Source: Isoetes taiwanensis
Taxonomy: Eukaryota; Streptophyta; Lycopodiopsida; Isoetales; Isoetaceae
Direction of reading: 5' to 3'
DNA: 64,000 bases
Assembly: GCA_021234155.1 (NCBI GenBank)
Contig: JAJEKV010000020.1
Span: forward strand, 12,925,075-12,989,074
In this document: positions 21,892 to 33,199 of the stretch, piece by piece
Layout of the letters: each line of letters begins with the position of its first letter
How positions within the stretch are numbered: position 1 is the first letter of the stretch
Notes under the pieces: generated by a model
Told to the model about the DNA's origin: nothing
What the model saw: only the letters and a program-made list of their open reading frames with translations
Database searches by the model: none
Translations under genes and position numbers: made by a program

Positions 21892-22730
21892 TTAAGTGAC
21901 TGAAAATCGAATCAGTTCTGCAGCTCCTCCCTGTCTGTAAATGCTTTTAACTTTGGCCAACTCGTGCCTGCGGTCTTCGTGTTGAGCCGGGGTCAGGTCT
22001 CGGTCAACATACAGGGCAGTTCCCTTTAGCTGCCTACCCTGGCGCAGGATGGCTGCTTTCACTTGCGCATCTCGTACTGTGAACGTGACCACCCGTTGGT
22101 GGTCTGAATGCTGGACGCCATGGCGTCTCGCCCTAATAATGTTTACCGGCATGGGGAATGTCATTCGAGCAAGAATCAACATTTGGAGCCGGTTAATGAG
22201 GTCCTCCTCTGCCTCTTCTGTCAGGCCACGTACCACCACATTGTGGCTTCTCCGCCTCAGCTCCTGGAGCTCTCTGACTGTTGGGTCAATCCTGCCTGGC
22301 ACAACATGAGTCGTTTGCTGTCGGCGGGGCATAGGCTGTGGCCTACGTTGGGGCGGGGGTGCATGGAGCGGCTTGGGGAGACGCCTTGCAGACTCTTGGG
22401 CAGGTGGGACTGTGGCAGGTATAGTGGTCTCTCCTTCCTGAAGCGGGGAGCTTAGCTCCTGCTAAAATTGTTGTTGCCTTGTCAATTCACGCATGCACCG
22501 TTGCAATTGCTCATGAGCGTCTGCATTGAGGCCCTTGCCTTGTTCAGCAATGGCTGCCCTCAGCTCCTGCATCTTACGATCTTGGGCTGTGGAGCTATGC
22601 TCCAGTTTCTGCAATTCTTGTGTCTCGACCCTACTTTGAAGGGCTCTCAATTGTGACTGGCTCTCTTCAAAAGCAACCTGGACTTTTTGCATCACAGTAG
22701 CAGCCTCCTCGACCTCTCGATGAAGGCGGG
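21892..22730 (-). pseudogene. LINE ORF1-like protein: coiled coil plus RNA-binding domain
   Basis: Two minus-strand ORFs separated by one frame change. The first (22,462-22,695) is a Gln/Glu-rich coiled coil (SQSQLRALQSRVETQELQ). The second (21,892-22,332) starts with ELQELRRRSHNVVVRGLTEE and ends in a basic block (DRDLTPAQHEDRRHELAKVK), the order known for LINE-1-type ORF1 proteins with a trimerising coil before an RRM-like fold. It lies directly upstream of the endonuclease region, as expected. Confidence 0.6.
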
Positions 22731-23720
22731 GAGATGGTTACCATTGTCTCTGCGCATAACCGTTGCTTGTCTGTGTCATGGTTTCCATGGCGGTGTACAA
22801 AGGAATCTATCGCGGCCTGCATGTCGACAAGACTCTTCTTATCATACGCCTTTCAGAGTGCACTGGCGAAGGCCATCTTCAGTCTTTGTATGCGGGTCTC
22901 CATCTTTGGGCTCATATTTGTTTTTAGTAGCCATTTGCCTCTTGAGCAATTTGGGTCGCGGAGGCTGCATTTTCTACGCCAAGCAAGCAATTCGAGCTCT
23001 GTTGCCCTCTGCCATTGCTTGAACTGTTTCGGTGCTCCTCAACTACGGTTTGGTGATGGTGAAGCACGGATACGACTTGCCGCTAGGCTAGAGTATCTGT
23101 CATATGCCCTTAGAGCTATGCTTGTTGCCGCGAGACTTTGCCCCGCTTCTCTTTTTTGATTGCACTTTTGTCAATTTTGCGGTGTCATCGGCTGCGATTG
23201 GGGATGGCATCTATGTACTCTCCCGGTAGAAGTTTTTGCTGCCATGTCTGCGCTAGGTAGAGGGGCGCATATCGGCACCATCCACATGCATATCGTGGGG
23301 TTGGATGAAGGGCCGCGGGGGCTCGTCCGGCTCTTCTATCACTGGAGTTGCCATGAATAGGGTGTCACCTTCTGAGGGCGGCTTGCGAAAGCCTCCAAGC
23401 ACTTTGATGGACAACCTCGTCCTTTTACGGGGCGCCCGTCTAAAAGCTTCCGATGTGTCGGAAGCGGTAGCGGGCTTCCAAGTGCAAGAAGCAAGTGCGA
23501 GGCTCTTTCACCTTACGGACACAATGCGAAAGTGCTCAAGTGCATAAATCAAGCGCAGCCTCTAGTGCAACCTCGCCACCTTCTGGGCGGCTTATGCGAA
23601 ATGAAAAGAAGCAATGGTTTTCCCCCTTACAGACGCCCGTCTGCAAGGCTTTAGCATCTAAATGCTTTAAGCCAAGGTGATTGGATAGTATCACACCCTC
23701 TGAATCCTGTCTTAAAATTG
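22731..23720 (-). other. Probable 5' part of the LINE, with short direct repeats
   Basis: No domain is recognised in the ORFs here. The block contains imperfect direct repeats, such as CACCTTCTGAGGGCGGCTTG (about 23,365) and CACCTTCTGGGCGGCTTATG (about 23,577), each followed by CGAAA and near copies of a GCCCGTCTxxAA phrase. Repetitive 5' regions are common in LINEs. Confidence 0.4.
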
Positions 23721-24947
23721 GGTTGCAAAAAACTTGTTGTTTTCTCCTCTCAGATCTTAAGCAAATGTGTACAAACCATATGTCTTTATAATCATCACAG
23801 AACAAGAATTCCAATGATATGTATTGCTCCCAAAACAGAGCTGCAGATCAATAGATATGAAGAAAAGTATATAGTGCTGAAAAATCGAACAATGGAAACC
23901 CTAAAGCCAACACTGAAAATCTGTTGTTTTTGCTCTAAAATCCTGTCTAAACATTAGCAACATAAAATATCTTTGAAAGAACTCTGAGAGAGCTTTCCAA
24001 AGATATAAATTTCATGAGAAACCGAGTCCCCCTTTGAAGAAGAAAAAGAAAGAGGGGAATCCTATTCCGGCATAAGGAACGGCAATGTTCCCATTATAGC
24101 CGTAGATGAAGGCGTCCTATCATGTTGATATGCCCATCCCCATTCCTAGAATGCATGTAGCCCTATCCCCGACGCATGAAGACTGGCCTGTATGATCCCT
24201 GCCAGATGTAACACTCGTCGTGGTGATGACTGATGGATGTAGCATACATTGCTTTGCTTTGAAGCTGGTGTTGATGGCGTCATTGTTGGTGCATGTGTGG
24301 CATTGTCGTAGGAAGTCCCGGTAAGCCTCATCAAAATCCTTCTTGAGGACTGATGTTGGACCTTCCTTTGGAACGTGGTTCTACTTAATCAGGTAGGATA
24401 TGAGTGTCCCTTGTTTGCTTATACACACTGTCGAGAAGAGCGTGTGGAAGTAATTCCATGTGCTCGTCCACCATATCTAAGAGCGTTTGGGCTCCATATA
24501 TTACCTTAGGAAGAAATGTATACTTCTCCAAAGGCTTATGTGAAGGACGTCATGGCCTTTAGATAGCAGAATCCTCAACAAAAGCTTGCATGTCAATGAA
24601 CACGTGTTAGGGCCAACCATAACCATTAGATGTCAAATGCCTGATGGTTTGTGGAGGTCCCACTATGACATCCGTAGTGATGAGTTCCGCAATGGTTGGA
24701 ACTCTTCTGGAATCCATGACTACTCACTTCTCCATTTCACTATACTGATCGATACATACCTTTCATTACTACAGTATTCATTCATGTTATACTCTTACTC
24801 TTATAGATATATATTACATTGACATTATATCACAACATACCCAATTTAGAAATCATTCCTTATTCCTTATATCTTTTAATACCTTATATCCTTTAATACA
24901 CATGTATATATTGCATGATATCTCACATTTTTCATAATATATGTATA
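23721..24947. other. Unassigned intergenic DNA
   Basis: I see no gene, RNA or terminal repeat here. The right-hand 150 bp is AT rich with several TATATAT runs and doubled phrases (CCTTATATCTTTTAATA / CCTTATATCCTTTAATA at about 24,863-24,897) before the satellite begins. Confidence 0.5.
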
Positions 24948-27900
24948 GAAACTCATGGGGGTGGTTACAAAATAGTACATTACATATAAATCTTTGATCT
25001 TGGCCCTTGAATAAAAAGTTGGTGAGGTGGCGCAGCTTAAGCCCTTGGATCTTGATGGCGGCATGCATGGGCATGCACCACATCACTGGACCGTTGGATC
25101 AGAAGAGGAAGAGAAATCCTAGCCCTTGATTTTTTTGTAAGGAAGGTGCGAGGAAGGTCCCTTAAAATAGATTTGGTGTAGCAGATCTTAGTCATTAGAT
25201 TAAAAGGTGAGGATAAATCCTAGCCATTAAATTTTTATATCAAATTACAATTTTTTATTTTAAAGGAGGTGAGGTGGCACTGTCATTAATAAAAAGGTGT
25301 TGAGGTGGCAAAGCATTTATGAATGGACTTTCTAGGAAGCTTCTTTTTCTTAAATTGCCTTCAAATGCCCGTAACTTGCAGTAGAGGGGTCGGGTGAAGG
25401 TGTGGGGCCCAAGTCATTGGATTCCTCTCGTCGAGAGCTTTCCAATGGGTGGCAGTTGGAGCCAATGTGGTTGAATTCCAAGAATCTTCTTGGAATCTTA
25501 GAATTTTACAGAATCTATGGTAATTTATAGTAGGGAATCTTCAGAAGATCTTAGATAATCTAGAGGAATTTCAAGAGAATCTTAAGAAATCTGAAGGGAA
25601 TCCATGGGAATCCAAAGGATCATAAAAACATAGAGAATCTTGAGGAATCCTAATGCAATCTTGAAGAATCTAGAGGAATCTTCGTAGCATCTTAGAGCAT
25701 CTAAAGGAATCTCAAGATAATCTTAAGGAATCTGAAGGAATCCATGGGAGTGTCAAGAGAATCTTTAAGAATCTAGGGGAATAAAAGGAAATCTTCCTAA
25801 AATCTTTGAGTATCTAGGGTAATCTGATGGAATTTTGGAGAATCTTTGTAAAATCATAAGAATCTAGAAGAATCTTCATAGAATCTATAGGAATCTGGGA
25901 GATGTAAATAGAATCTTGGGGAATCTAGAGGAATCTTGGGATTATCTTTGATAATCTAGGGGAATCTCATCAAAGTCTGAGGGAATCTATGGGGATCTCA
26001 AGAGAATCCGTCAAAATCTATGGGAATCTAGGGAAATCTAAGGGAATCTTCATAAAGCTTTGAGAATCTCGGGGACTCTTCATGCAAGCTTGGAGAATCT
26101 AGCAGAATCTTGATAAGATCTTAGAGAATCTAGGGGAATCTTAAGCGAATCTAATGGAATCTGAGAGAATCTTTCTAAAATCTTTGAGAATCTAGTGGCG
26201 TCATGTGGAATCTTGGAGAATCTAAGAGAATCTTCATATAGTATAAGGAATCTAGAAGAATATTGGAGAATCTAAGAGAATCTACATAGAATCTTGGAGA
26301 ATCTAGAGGAATCTTAGGATAATCTTTAGGAATGTAGGGGAATCTAGATGAATCTCAAGAGAATCTTTAGAAATCTAGGGAAATATAAAGGAATGTTCAT
26401 AAGTCTGTAGAATTTTGGAGAAACTAGCAGAATGTTTATAGAATTTTAAGGAATCTAGAGAAATCTCATGAGAATCTTAGGCAATCTATGGGAATATCTA
26501 GGAATCTAGGGAAAGCTAAGGGAATCTTTATAGAATCTTAAGGAATCTAAGAAAATCCACATAGAATCTTGGAGAATGAAGAGGAATCTTGGAATAATCT
26601 TTAGGAATGTAGGGGAATCTCAAAAGAATCTTTGTTAATATAGAAGAATTTAAGGGAGTTTTCATAAAATCTTTGAGATTCTAGGGGAATCTTGATAGAA
26701 TCTTAAAGAATCTAGGGAAATCTTTATAGAATCTAAGGGAATCTAGGAGAATCTACAGAGATAGTCACAGAATTTAGAGGAATCTTAAGGCAATCTTTGA
26801 AAATCTAAGGGAATCTCTAGAGAATCTTATGAATCTAGGGGAATCTTTATAGAATCTTAGGGAATGAAACTCATGGGGGTGGTTACAAAATAGCACATTA
26901 CATATAAATCTTTGATCTTGGCCCTTGAATAAAAAGTTGGTGAGGTGGCGCAGCTTAAGCCCTTGGATCTTGATGGCGGCATGCATGGGCATGCACCACA
27001 TCACTGGACCGTTGGATCAGAAGAGGAAGAGAAATCCTAGCCCTTGATTTTTTGTAAGGAAGGTGCGAGGAAGGTCCCTTAAAATGGATTTGGTGTAGCA
27101 TATCTTAGTCATTAGATTAAAAGGTGAGGATAAATCCTAGCCATTAAATTTTTATATCAAATTACAATTTTTTATTTTAAAGGAGGTGAGGTGGCACTGT
27201 CATTAATAAAAAGGTGTTGAGGTGGCAAAGCATTTATGAATGGACTTTCTAGGAAGCTTCTTTTTCTTAAATTGCCTTCAAATGCTCGTAACTTGCAGTA
27301 GAGGGGTCGGGTGAAGGTGTGGGGCCCAAGCCATTGGATTCCTCTCGTAGAGGGTTGGAGCCAATGTGGTTGAATTCCAAGAATCTTCTTGGAATCTTAG
27401 AATTTTACAGAATCTATGGTAATTTATAGTAGGGAATCTTTAGAGGATCTTAGAGAATCTAGAGGAATTTCAAGAGAATCTTAAGGAATCTGAAGGGAAT
27501 CCATGGGAATCCAAAGGATCATAAAAACATAGAGAATCTTGAGGAATCCTAATGCAATCTTGAAGAATCTAGAGGAATCTTCGTAGCATCTTAGAGCATC
27601 TAAAGGGATCTCAAGATAATCTTAAGGAATCTGAAGGAATCCATGGGAGTGTCAAGAGAATCTTTAAGAATCTAGGGGAATAAAAGGAAATCTTCCTAAA
27701 ATCTTTGAGTATCTAGGGTAATCTGATGGAATTTTGGAGAATCTTTGTAAAATCATAAGAATCTAGAAGAATCTTCATAGAATCTATAGGAATCTGGGAG
27801 ATGTAAATAGAATCTTGGGGAATCTAGAGGAATCTTGGGATTATCTTTGATAATCTAGGGGAATCTCATTAAAGTCTGAGGGAATCTATGGGGATCTCAA

Positions 27901-28733
27901 GAGAATCCGTCAAAATCTATGGGAATCTAGGGAAATCTAAGGGAATCTTCATAAAGCTTTGAGAATCTCGGGGACTCTTCATGCAAGCTTGGAGAATCTA
28001 GCAGAATCTTGATAAGATCTTAGAGAATCTAGGGGAATCTTAAGCGAATCTAATGGAATCTGAGAGAATCTTTCTAAAATCTTTGAGAATCTAGTGGCGT
28101 CATGTGGAATCTTGGAGAATCTAAGAGAATCTTCATATAGTATAAGGAATCTAGAAGAATCTTGGAGAATCTAAGAGAATCTACATAGAATCTTGGAGAA
28201 TCTAGAGGAATCTTAGGATAATCTTTAGGAATGTAGGGGAATCTAGATGAATCTCAAGAGAATCTTTAGAAATCTAGGGAAATATAAAGGAATGTTCATA
28301 AGTCTGTAGAATTTTGGAGAAACTAGCAGAATGTTTATAGAATTTTAAGGAATCTAGAGAAATCTCATGAGAATCTTAGGCAATCTATGGGAATATCTAG
28401 GAATCTAGGGAAAGCTAAGGGAATCTTTATAGAATCTTAAGGAATCTAAGAAAATCCACATAGAATCTTGGAGAATGAAGAGGAATCTTTGAATAATCTT
28501 TAGGAATGTAGGGGAATCTCAAAAGAATCTTTGTTAATATAGAAGAATTTAAGGGAGTTTTCATAAAATCTTTGAGATTCTAGGGGAATCTTGATAGAAT
28601 CTTAAAGAATCTAGGGAAATCTTTATAGAATCTAAGGGAATCTAGGAGAATCTACAGAGATAGTCACAGAATTTAGAGGAATCTTAAGGCAATCTTTGAA
28701 AATCTAAGGAATCTCTAGAGAATCTTATGAATC
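24948..28733 (-). repeat. AGATTC satellite array, minus orientation, two 1.93 kb units
   Basis: The same satellite as at 4,925-11,797 but reversed: GAATCT-type short repeats (GGGGAATCTTAGAGAATCTA and variants) and the single-copy block in reverse (GTGAGGATAAATCCTAGCC, CATGCATGGGCATGCACCAC, AAGAAGCTTC). Units start with GAAACTCATGGGGGTGG at 24,948 and 26,876, 1,928 bp apart, and are nearly identical to one another. They are clearly diverged from the plus-orientation array. The ORFs at 24,853 and 26,774 lie in the single-copy block and are chance frames. Confidence 0.92.
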
Positions 28734-28734
28734 T

Positions 28735-29234
28735 GCAGGCCCTGGGCGTTGGCTTGGAGTAGAGGTTGAGGGTCCTAAATCCGAGATCATAGGGGCTGCC
28801 TCCTCTAATTCAAGGGCTCTTGTTGGGGCTTCGGCTACTGACTTGGTGGCAAATGCATGTACCATGTTCGGGAGTTGCTGACACTCATGAGTACGTGGAA
28901 CATAGTGAGCTTTGAAAGCTTGAGCAAAGGCGTTGAACCTGCACTTATTGCCTGTTAAGCCATTAGCTAAAGCATACCCTTCCCACCAGTTACGGGCAAG
29001 ACCCGTAAGCTTACTGGTAGCAAGTCTCGCAGTGGCTTTATCAGTCATCCCATACCCGTTGCCAACCTGGCGGATCTCCTTTAACCAAGACTCGACATCG
29101 ACGCTGGAGAACTGGACGATTTTGCGGGTCCTGCAAATACCAGCGCTTGCAGAGGCAATCACATTTTGATCCTTTTCAATGGACTTCTTTCGTTCCGTTT
29201 CAGACTCGGAACAGTCGATGGAGTCCCTACTCAC
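28735..29234 (-). pseudogene. Ty3/gypsy-type gag fragment
   Basis: A 169-residue ORF with the plant retrotransposon gag core: VESWLKEIRQV near residue 50, then DKATARLATSKLTGLARNWW and FNAFAQAFKAHYVPRTHE. The W-L-x-x-I, L-x-G-x-A-x-x-W-W and F-x-x-x-F-x-x-x-Y-x-P spacing identifies it. The coding frame ends in a Ser/Pro tail (STPSQRPGPADS) right where the satellite starts (28,733), so the element was cut there. The upstream start is not sure; no protease, RT or integrase remains nearby. Confidence 0.75.
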
Positions 29235-31336
29235 GGGGAGTAATGCTAGACCCTTAAGACGATAAAGAATTGGATAACCCTATGACGGTTGTTAACGAAG
29301 GTTCGAACATAGGGGTTTTCCATTATGAGATCGAGAGGGTTTAATGCCTCTGCCTTATTACGAGGGAACCAAAGACGACAATATTTGAAACCGATCAAAA
29401 GTTAAAGCTAACATGATAAGTTAATAAAATAGGTTAATTGTGACGAAGCATGGTTGATATTGGGGACACAAAGGATATTTAGAGGAAGGAGCCTTTAGAA
29501 GAGTTCAACTGGGGTAGTAACCTTCAAAATTATGGGGTAATCCCCTGGGGGAATCATAGTGTAGTACACGAGTGAAGTATGATAAAGCACTAAAGAAATG
29601 GTTGAAGCACCTGGAGACCCTATCAAAATGTCGGCAACATATACAATTCCAACATAGAGTTGGCCATTATCCATTTGGAAAGTCGGTGGCCAGAGCAGAG
29701 CTCTAGTATTGTGGGATGAGGACATATGTTTACTATGTACGTACTATGTGCACATACGATAAACATATTGGAGAGGTAAAATAAAGCTCAAGATGATGGG
29801 GTTGAATAGTACAATAGTACAATTCCAGGATGGGTAGCTAATAGTAGTTACCTGCTAGAAGCTCGAATGTGTCTTGCATAGACACCGAAGACTAGATCTC
29901 CCACATGATCCATACTCGGATCAGACAGAGGTGAACCCCATGGGTTACGTGGAGGTGTAAGTTAGAACATATATGGCTCGAACATCGATACAAGCCGAGG
30001 TAGCAAGAAAATAATCGTCGGGTTATATTAGACGTCGGTATTTTAGGAAGGCTTAGAAAATACAAGGCAGACGTCCTGATGACTCTAGGTAACTTATGAT
30101 TCTTATGATGGCTCACTCGCTAACGTAGGGCCTGACTATGGCTTAGATGAGGATGCCAAGTCATTTGAAATGCCACAACAACGACATAACATCATGACAG
30201 AGAAATGTAATGAATAACATTTTTAGGGTGTATGACAATGTTGAATCATAACCCCAATGATATGTGGGTTAACAACATAGGGGGGATTTGGCAGCAACCT
30301 TGAACATAAACTGTTATATCATATATAATAGCGCTTAGAAGCCATAAGACGGTTAAAGAATACCTAAAGGAGTAAATGGATTGATGACCCTACGAAATAA
30401 AGGCCACAACCAAAGGGTAAATTCTATATGTTGTATCACGTGAAAGGGGGGGATAACGAAAATTGGCCATGGACGTAGAAATATATTAAAGAAAAGGAAT
30501 GAAGGACCCTTATTCATTATATTTAGTGACCTGGAAGGTTATTACCTTCACAACTTTTAGATGAGTGGTATGACTTGAGGGGTGGCCTTTCCTAGCAGGC
30601 AAGAATAGATTTCCAGCTTGAAAGGCATCAAGAGCTAGAAATCTCTTTGAATATTTGGTGTGTGGCTTAAGAAGAGGACTTTCAATTCCTAGGTCAACAT
30701 GGTGGATTGAATTCACCAAGAACCTTTTTAATAGAAAAGGCCCCTCGTGAGAGGTCATTAAGTGGTATTATCCTTTTGGGATATTCACATAATCCCTTGG
30801 GATATGTAAGTTCATTTATGTAACTTAACGACGCTTAGGCACTAAAGTAATGGTTGGATTGCCCCAACCATATTTAGGTACCCTAGAAGGAGATGACTAG
30901 TTAACAATGGTTGGATGCCATTGGACCGTTATGTAGAACAACTCCAAAAGAGGGTAGGCTGCTGTCAATTTAATAGGTGTGTGGCGTAGACAAATAATCA
31001 CGACCATATAGGCGGTGAAGTTTGGCACAAAATAATACTAAAGCTTGTACTCTAGATAAATTAGAGTAAAGTATTGACATTGTTGTGGGGTTTTCAACAC
31101 AAGCAATCACTATGTGTTACAGGGTATGTATCATGCTCTGGGGGAGTGACCCATTAAAGAAACATGACCACTGAGAAGAAGTAGTGAAGGGTGGTAGGAT
31201 TGAAGCTAGACCCATGGTCTAGAGGGGTGCTGCATGGCAGTCCCTAGTCGGTTGGGCCAAGAGAGATCCTTTCTCTGGGAAGTGAGACGAGTCAAGGCTT
31301 AGACACTAAAGAAAAACAACATTAACTATAGTTATA
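29235..31336. other. Unassigned DNA right of the gag fragment
   Basis: If the gag fragment has its leader here it would be on this side (minus-strand upstream), but I cannot find an LTR pair or a primer binding site. ORFs at 29,495-29,725, 29,892-30,116 and 30,510-30,758 (all minus) show no known motif. The region has somewhat higher GGG/ATGG content than its neighbours. Confidence 0.4.
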
Positions 31337-31338
31337 TC

Positions 31339-31400
31339 TACAAGAAATTTATCGCGGCGGCCTTGCGGCCGCCGCGAACATTTCTCTTTCCCAACCCCTT
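31339..31400 (+). mobile_element. CACTA-like terminal end with GC-rich subterminal palindrome
   Basis: CTACAAGAAATTTAT at 31,339-31,352 matches the inner part of plant CACTA (En/Spm) ends (CACTACAAGAAA...), with the first bases altered. It is followed by a perfect palindrome: stem CGCGGCGGCC / GGCCGCCGCG with loop TTGC (31,353-31,376, extendable by one T-A pair). GC-rich subterminal repeats are usual in CACTA elements. The opposite end was not found. A Helitron 3' end was considered, but the would-be CTRR reads CTTG. Confidence 0.45.
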
Positions 31401-32361
31401 GTGTGTACGAAAGTGAGTAAAAAGAAAAAACTTGACGGTAGCCAACCCCTACAGTAGGTGGATTTTTGGGCAGTGTAGAGTGTAGCTATGAAATAATTTA
31501 GTGAGCATGGTGGATAATAGCAATGTTCTTAAAAAATCAAAATTAGAAGGCGAGCACTCCTAAATCAGAATTGGGAATGCAAGTCATTTTGGACCCGATA
31601 ATGGCAAATCAAAATCAAGATGAGGGAAACAAATAAACGAACGGTGCATGTATACATTCACTGTTGCAAATTTGAAAGATTTTGACAACTTAAAAAGAAT
31701 AATAAAAGCAAAATATAAAGGTTAAGAGAAAGCCATAGATCCATTACCATTGCCCATAGACATGTTTCTAAGTCAATCTCTGAAAAAGAAAAGCTCTGAA
31801 GATCTCTTTTGCAAAAGTCACATTTTACACCACAAATAGAAATATTTAGACGGGATGATTATTGTAAAGTAAAATTCGACGAGATACATATTTGACGAGG
31901 CAATCTCTTGCAACTGAGATTGCTTTAATGGGTAACCTTGAGAGGTGCAATTTGTTTCCACTAGAAATCAACGAGCTTCCTTGGTTCCAACACAAAAAGT
32001 TGGAGACTCATACAATAAGTAACACAATTGATTTTCAACTGTTGATTTTTAGCTGTTTCCTCTAGCAGGGAGAGAAACAACATTTGTACTATAGCAGTTT
32101 AGAATGAACGATTGAGATTAAAACCTAGGGCAAAAGGACGACTATGATGTTTAGATAATAAGAACTCTGACAACATATAGAATTAAATGCAATTATACGC
32201 CAGTCTCTTAGAAGTGGGATGTTGCCATATTAATGAGTATATATTTTTGGATATATGGGACCATAGACACCCATCCAACATTTTGGGGCAAATATTAATA
32301 TGGTTTTCTAATTCATTGGCCCAGAATTGTCCATTTTTTGCTACAGGAAAAGCATGCAAAT
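31401..32361. other. Unassigned DNA
   Basis: AT-rich sequence without recognisable coding or repeat structure. It may be the interior of the CACTA-like element whose end lies at 31,339. Confidence 0.4.
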
Positions 32362-32790
32362 TCAATTGGGAGGTTGCGACCTTCTGCCGGAACTAAGAAA
32401 TCTTTTAAGCTCCTTCAAAGCAGCCAAAGAAAAAGAAGATGGGGATCCGGCCTCCCGTTCAGCCTTGCCTAATTCGGAAGACGAATCCACAATACTTATC
32501 ATAAAACCAGAGACGCTGGCATTTTGAGGCAGGGGATTTTGTTCCAGGCTCTGATTTGGGACAGATTGCGTTTTTTGCCGCACTAGCCCTGCAGACAGGG
32601 CACGTAGAATGCTAATGAAACCTATGTGGAAAATACGGCCACAAGCAAGCAATCGACGCCCTGCTTGGCTCTCTTCCAATTCCGAAATACAAACTGCACA
32701 CTCTGCAACTAGATCTGCCTCATAGTATGTGAATACTGCAGGGAATCGCGTAATAAAACTAAAAATTTCAAGGGAATAGGCTAAAAACAT
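32362..32790 (-). pseudogene. Degenerate RING-H2 (ATL-like) ubiquitin ligase fragment
   Basis: The 142-residue ORF contains ADLVAECAVCISELEESQAG then RRLLACGRIFHIGFISI, which follows the plant ATL RING-H2 pattern (E-C-A-V-C-x-x-E-F-x-x-x-x-x-R-x-L-x-x-C-x-H-x-F-H-x-x-C-I). Here only the first two Cys, the third Cys and one His are kept: the expected H becomes R, the C after FHxx becomes F, and the final C-x2-C reads GLVR. It cannot bind two zinc ions in the normal way, so it would not act as an E3 ligase. The C-terminal half is Ser/Leu rich without a known domain. Confidence 0.55.
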
Positions 32791-32989
32791 GGAGCAGGGA
32801 ATTCACTGCAATAAACAGAGAAAACACTAATCTTCAATTCTTGTTCCAGTGGAGGCGCCATTCTACTATAGTCTTTGCGATGCAACTTGCTGCATATTCC
32901 CCACAAAATATCTTTCCCTTTTGTTTCATGCTTTGCTCTACACTTATCGATTATGCACAAATCGAGCTACTTAGAGCATGAATCTGCCA

Positions 32990-33193
32990 TCATTTAGAAG
33001 CTTTTTGCAATCCGGCAGCGAGGATCTGGACCGCGCCAAGGATTCCTAAGAAACAGAGCATAGCTATATTGTGATAACAACTGTGAAGAACAAAAGAAAA
33101 GCAGAGAAACTCACAGGCGACATACCTTAAACGGAAGGAAGCGTAGAGAGCGAACTGGAAAAATTTGGCCAATCTAACTCTATTTATACTCAA
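32990..33193 (-). other. Hydrophobic small ORF upstream of the RING fragment
   Basis: A 67-residue minus-strand ORF with a long hydrophobic run (FLCFSFVLHSCYHNIAMLCF), 200 bp upstream of the RING-H2 fragment in the same orientation. ATL proteins have an N-terminal membrane segment, so this could be a remnant of it, but the sequence match is too poor to decide. Confidence 0.2.
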
Positions 33194-33199
33194 AGAAAA

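Noticed and set aside
29495-30758. Three minus-strand ORFs as parts of a viral or retroelement gene
   Set aside because: No catalytic or structural motif can be seen; composition alone is not enough.
31341-31377. Helitron 3' end on the minus strand (hairpin followed by CTTG and T)
   Set aside because: The end should be CTRR; CTTG does not fit, and the outer sequence CTACAAGAAA matches CACTA ends better.
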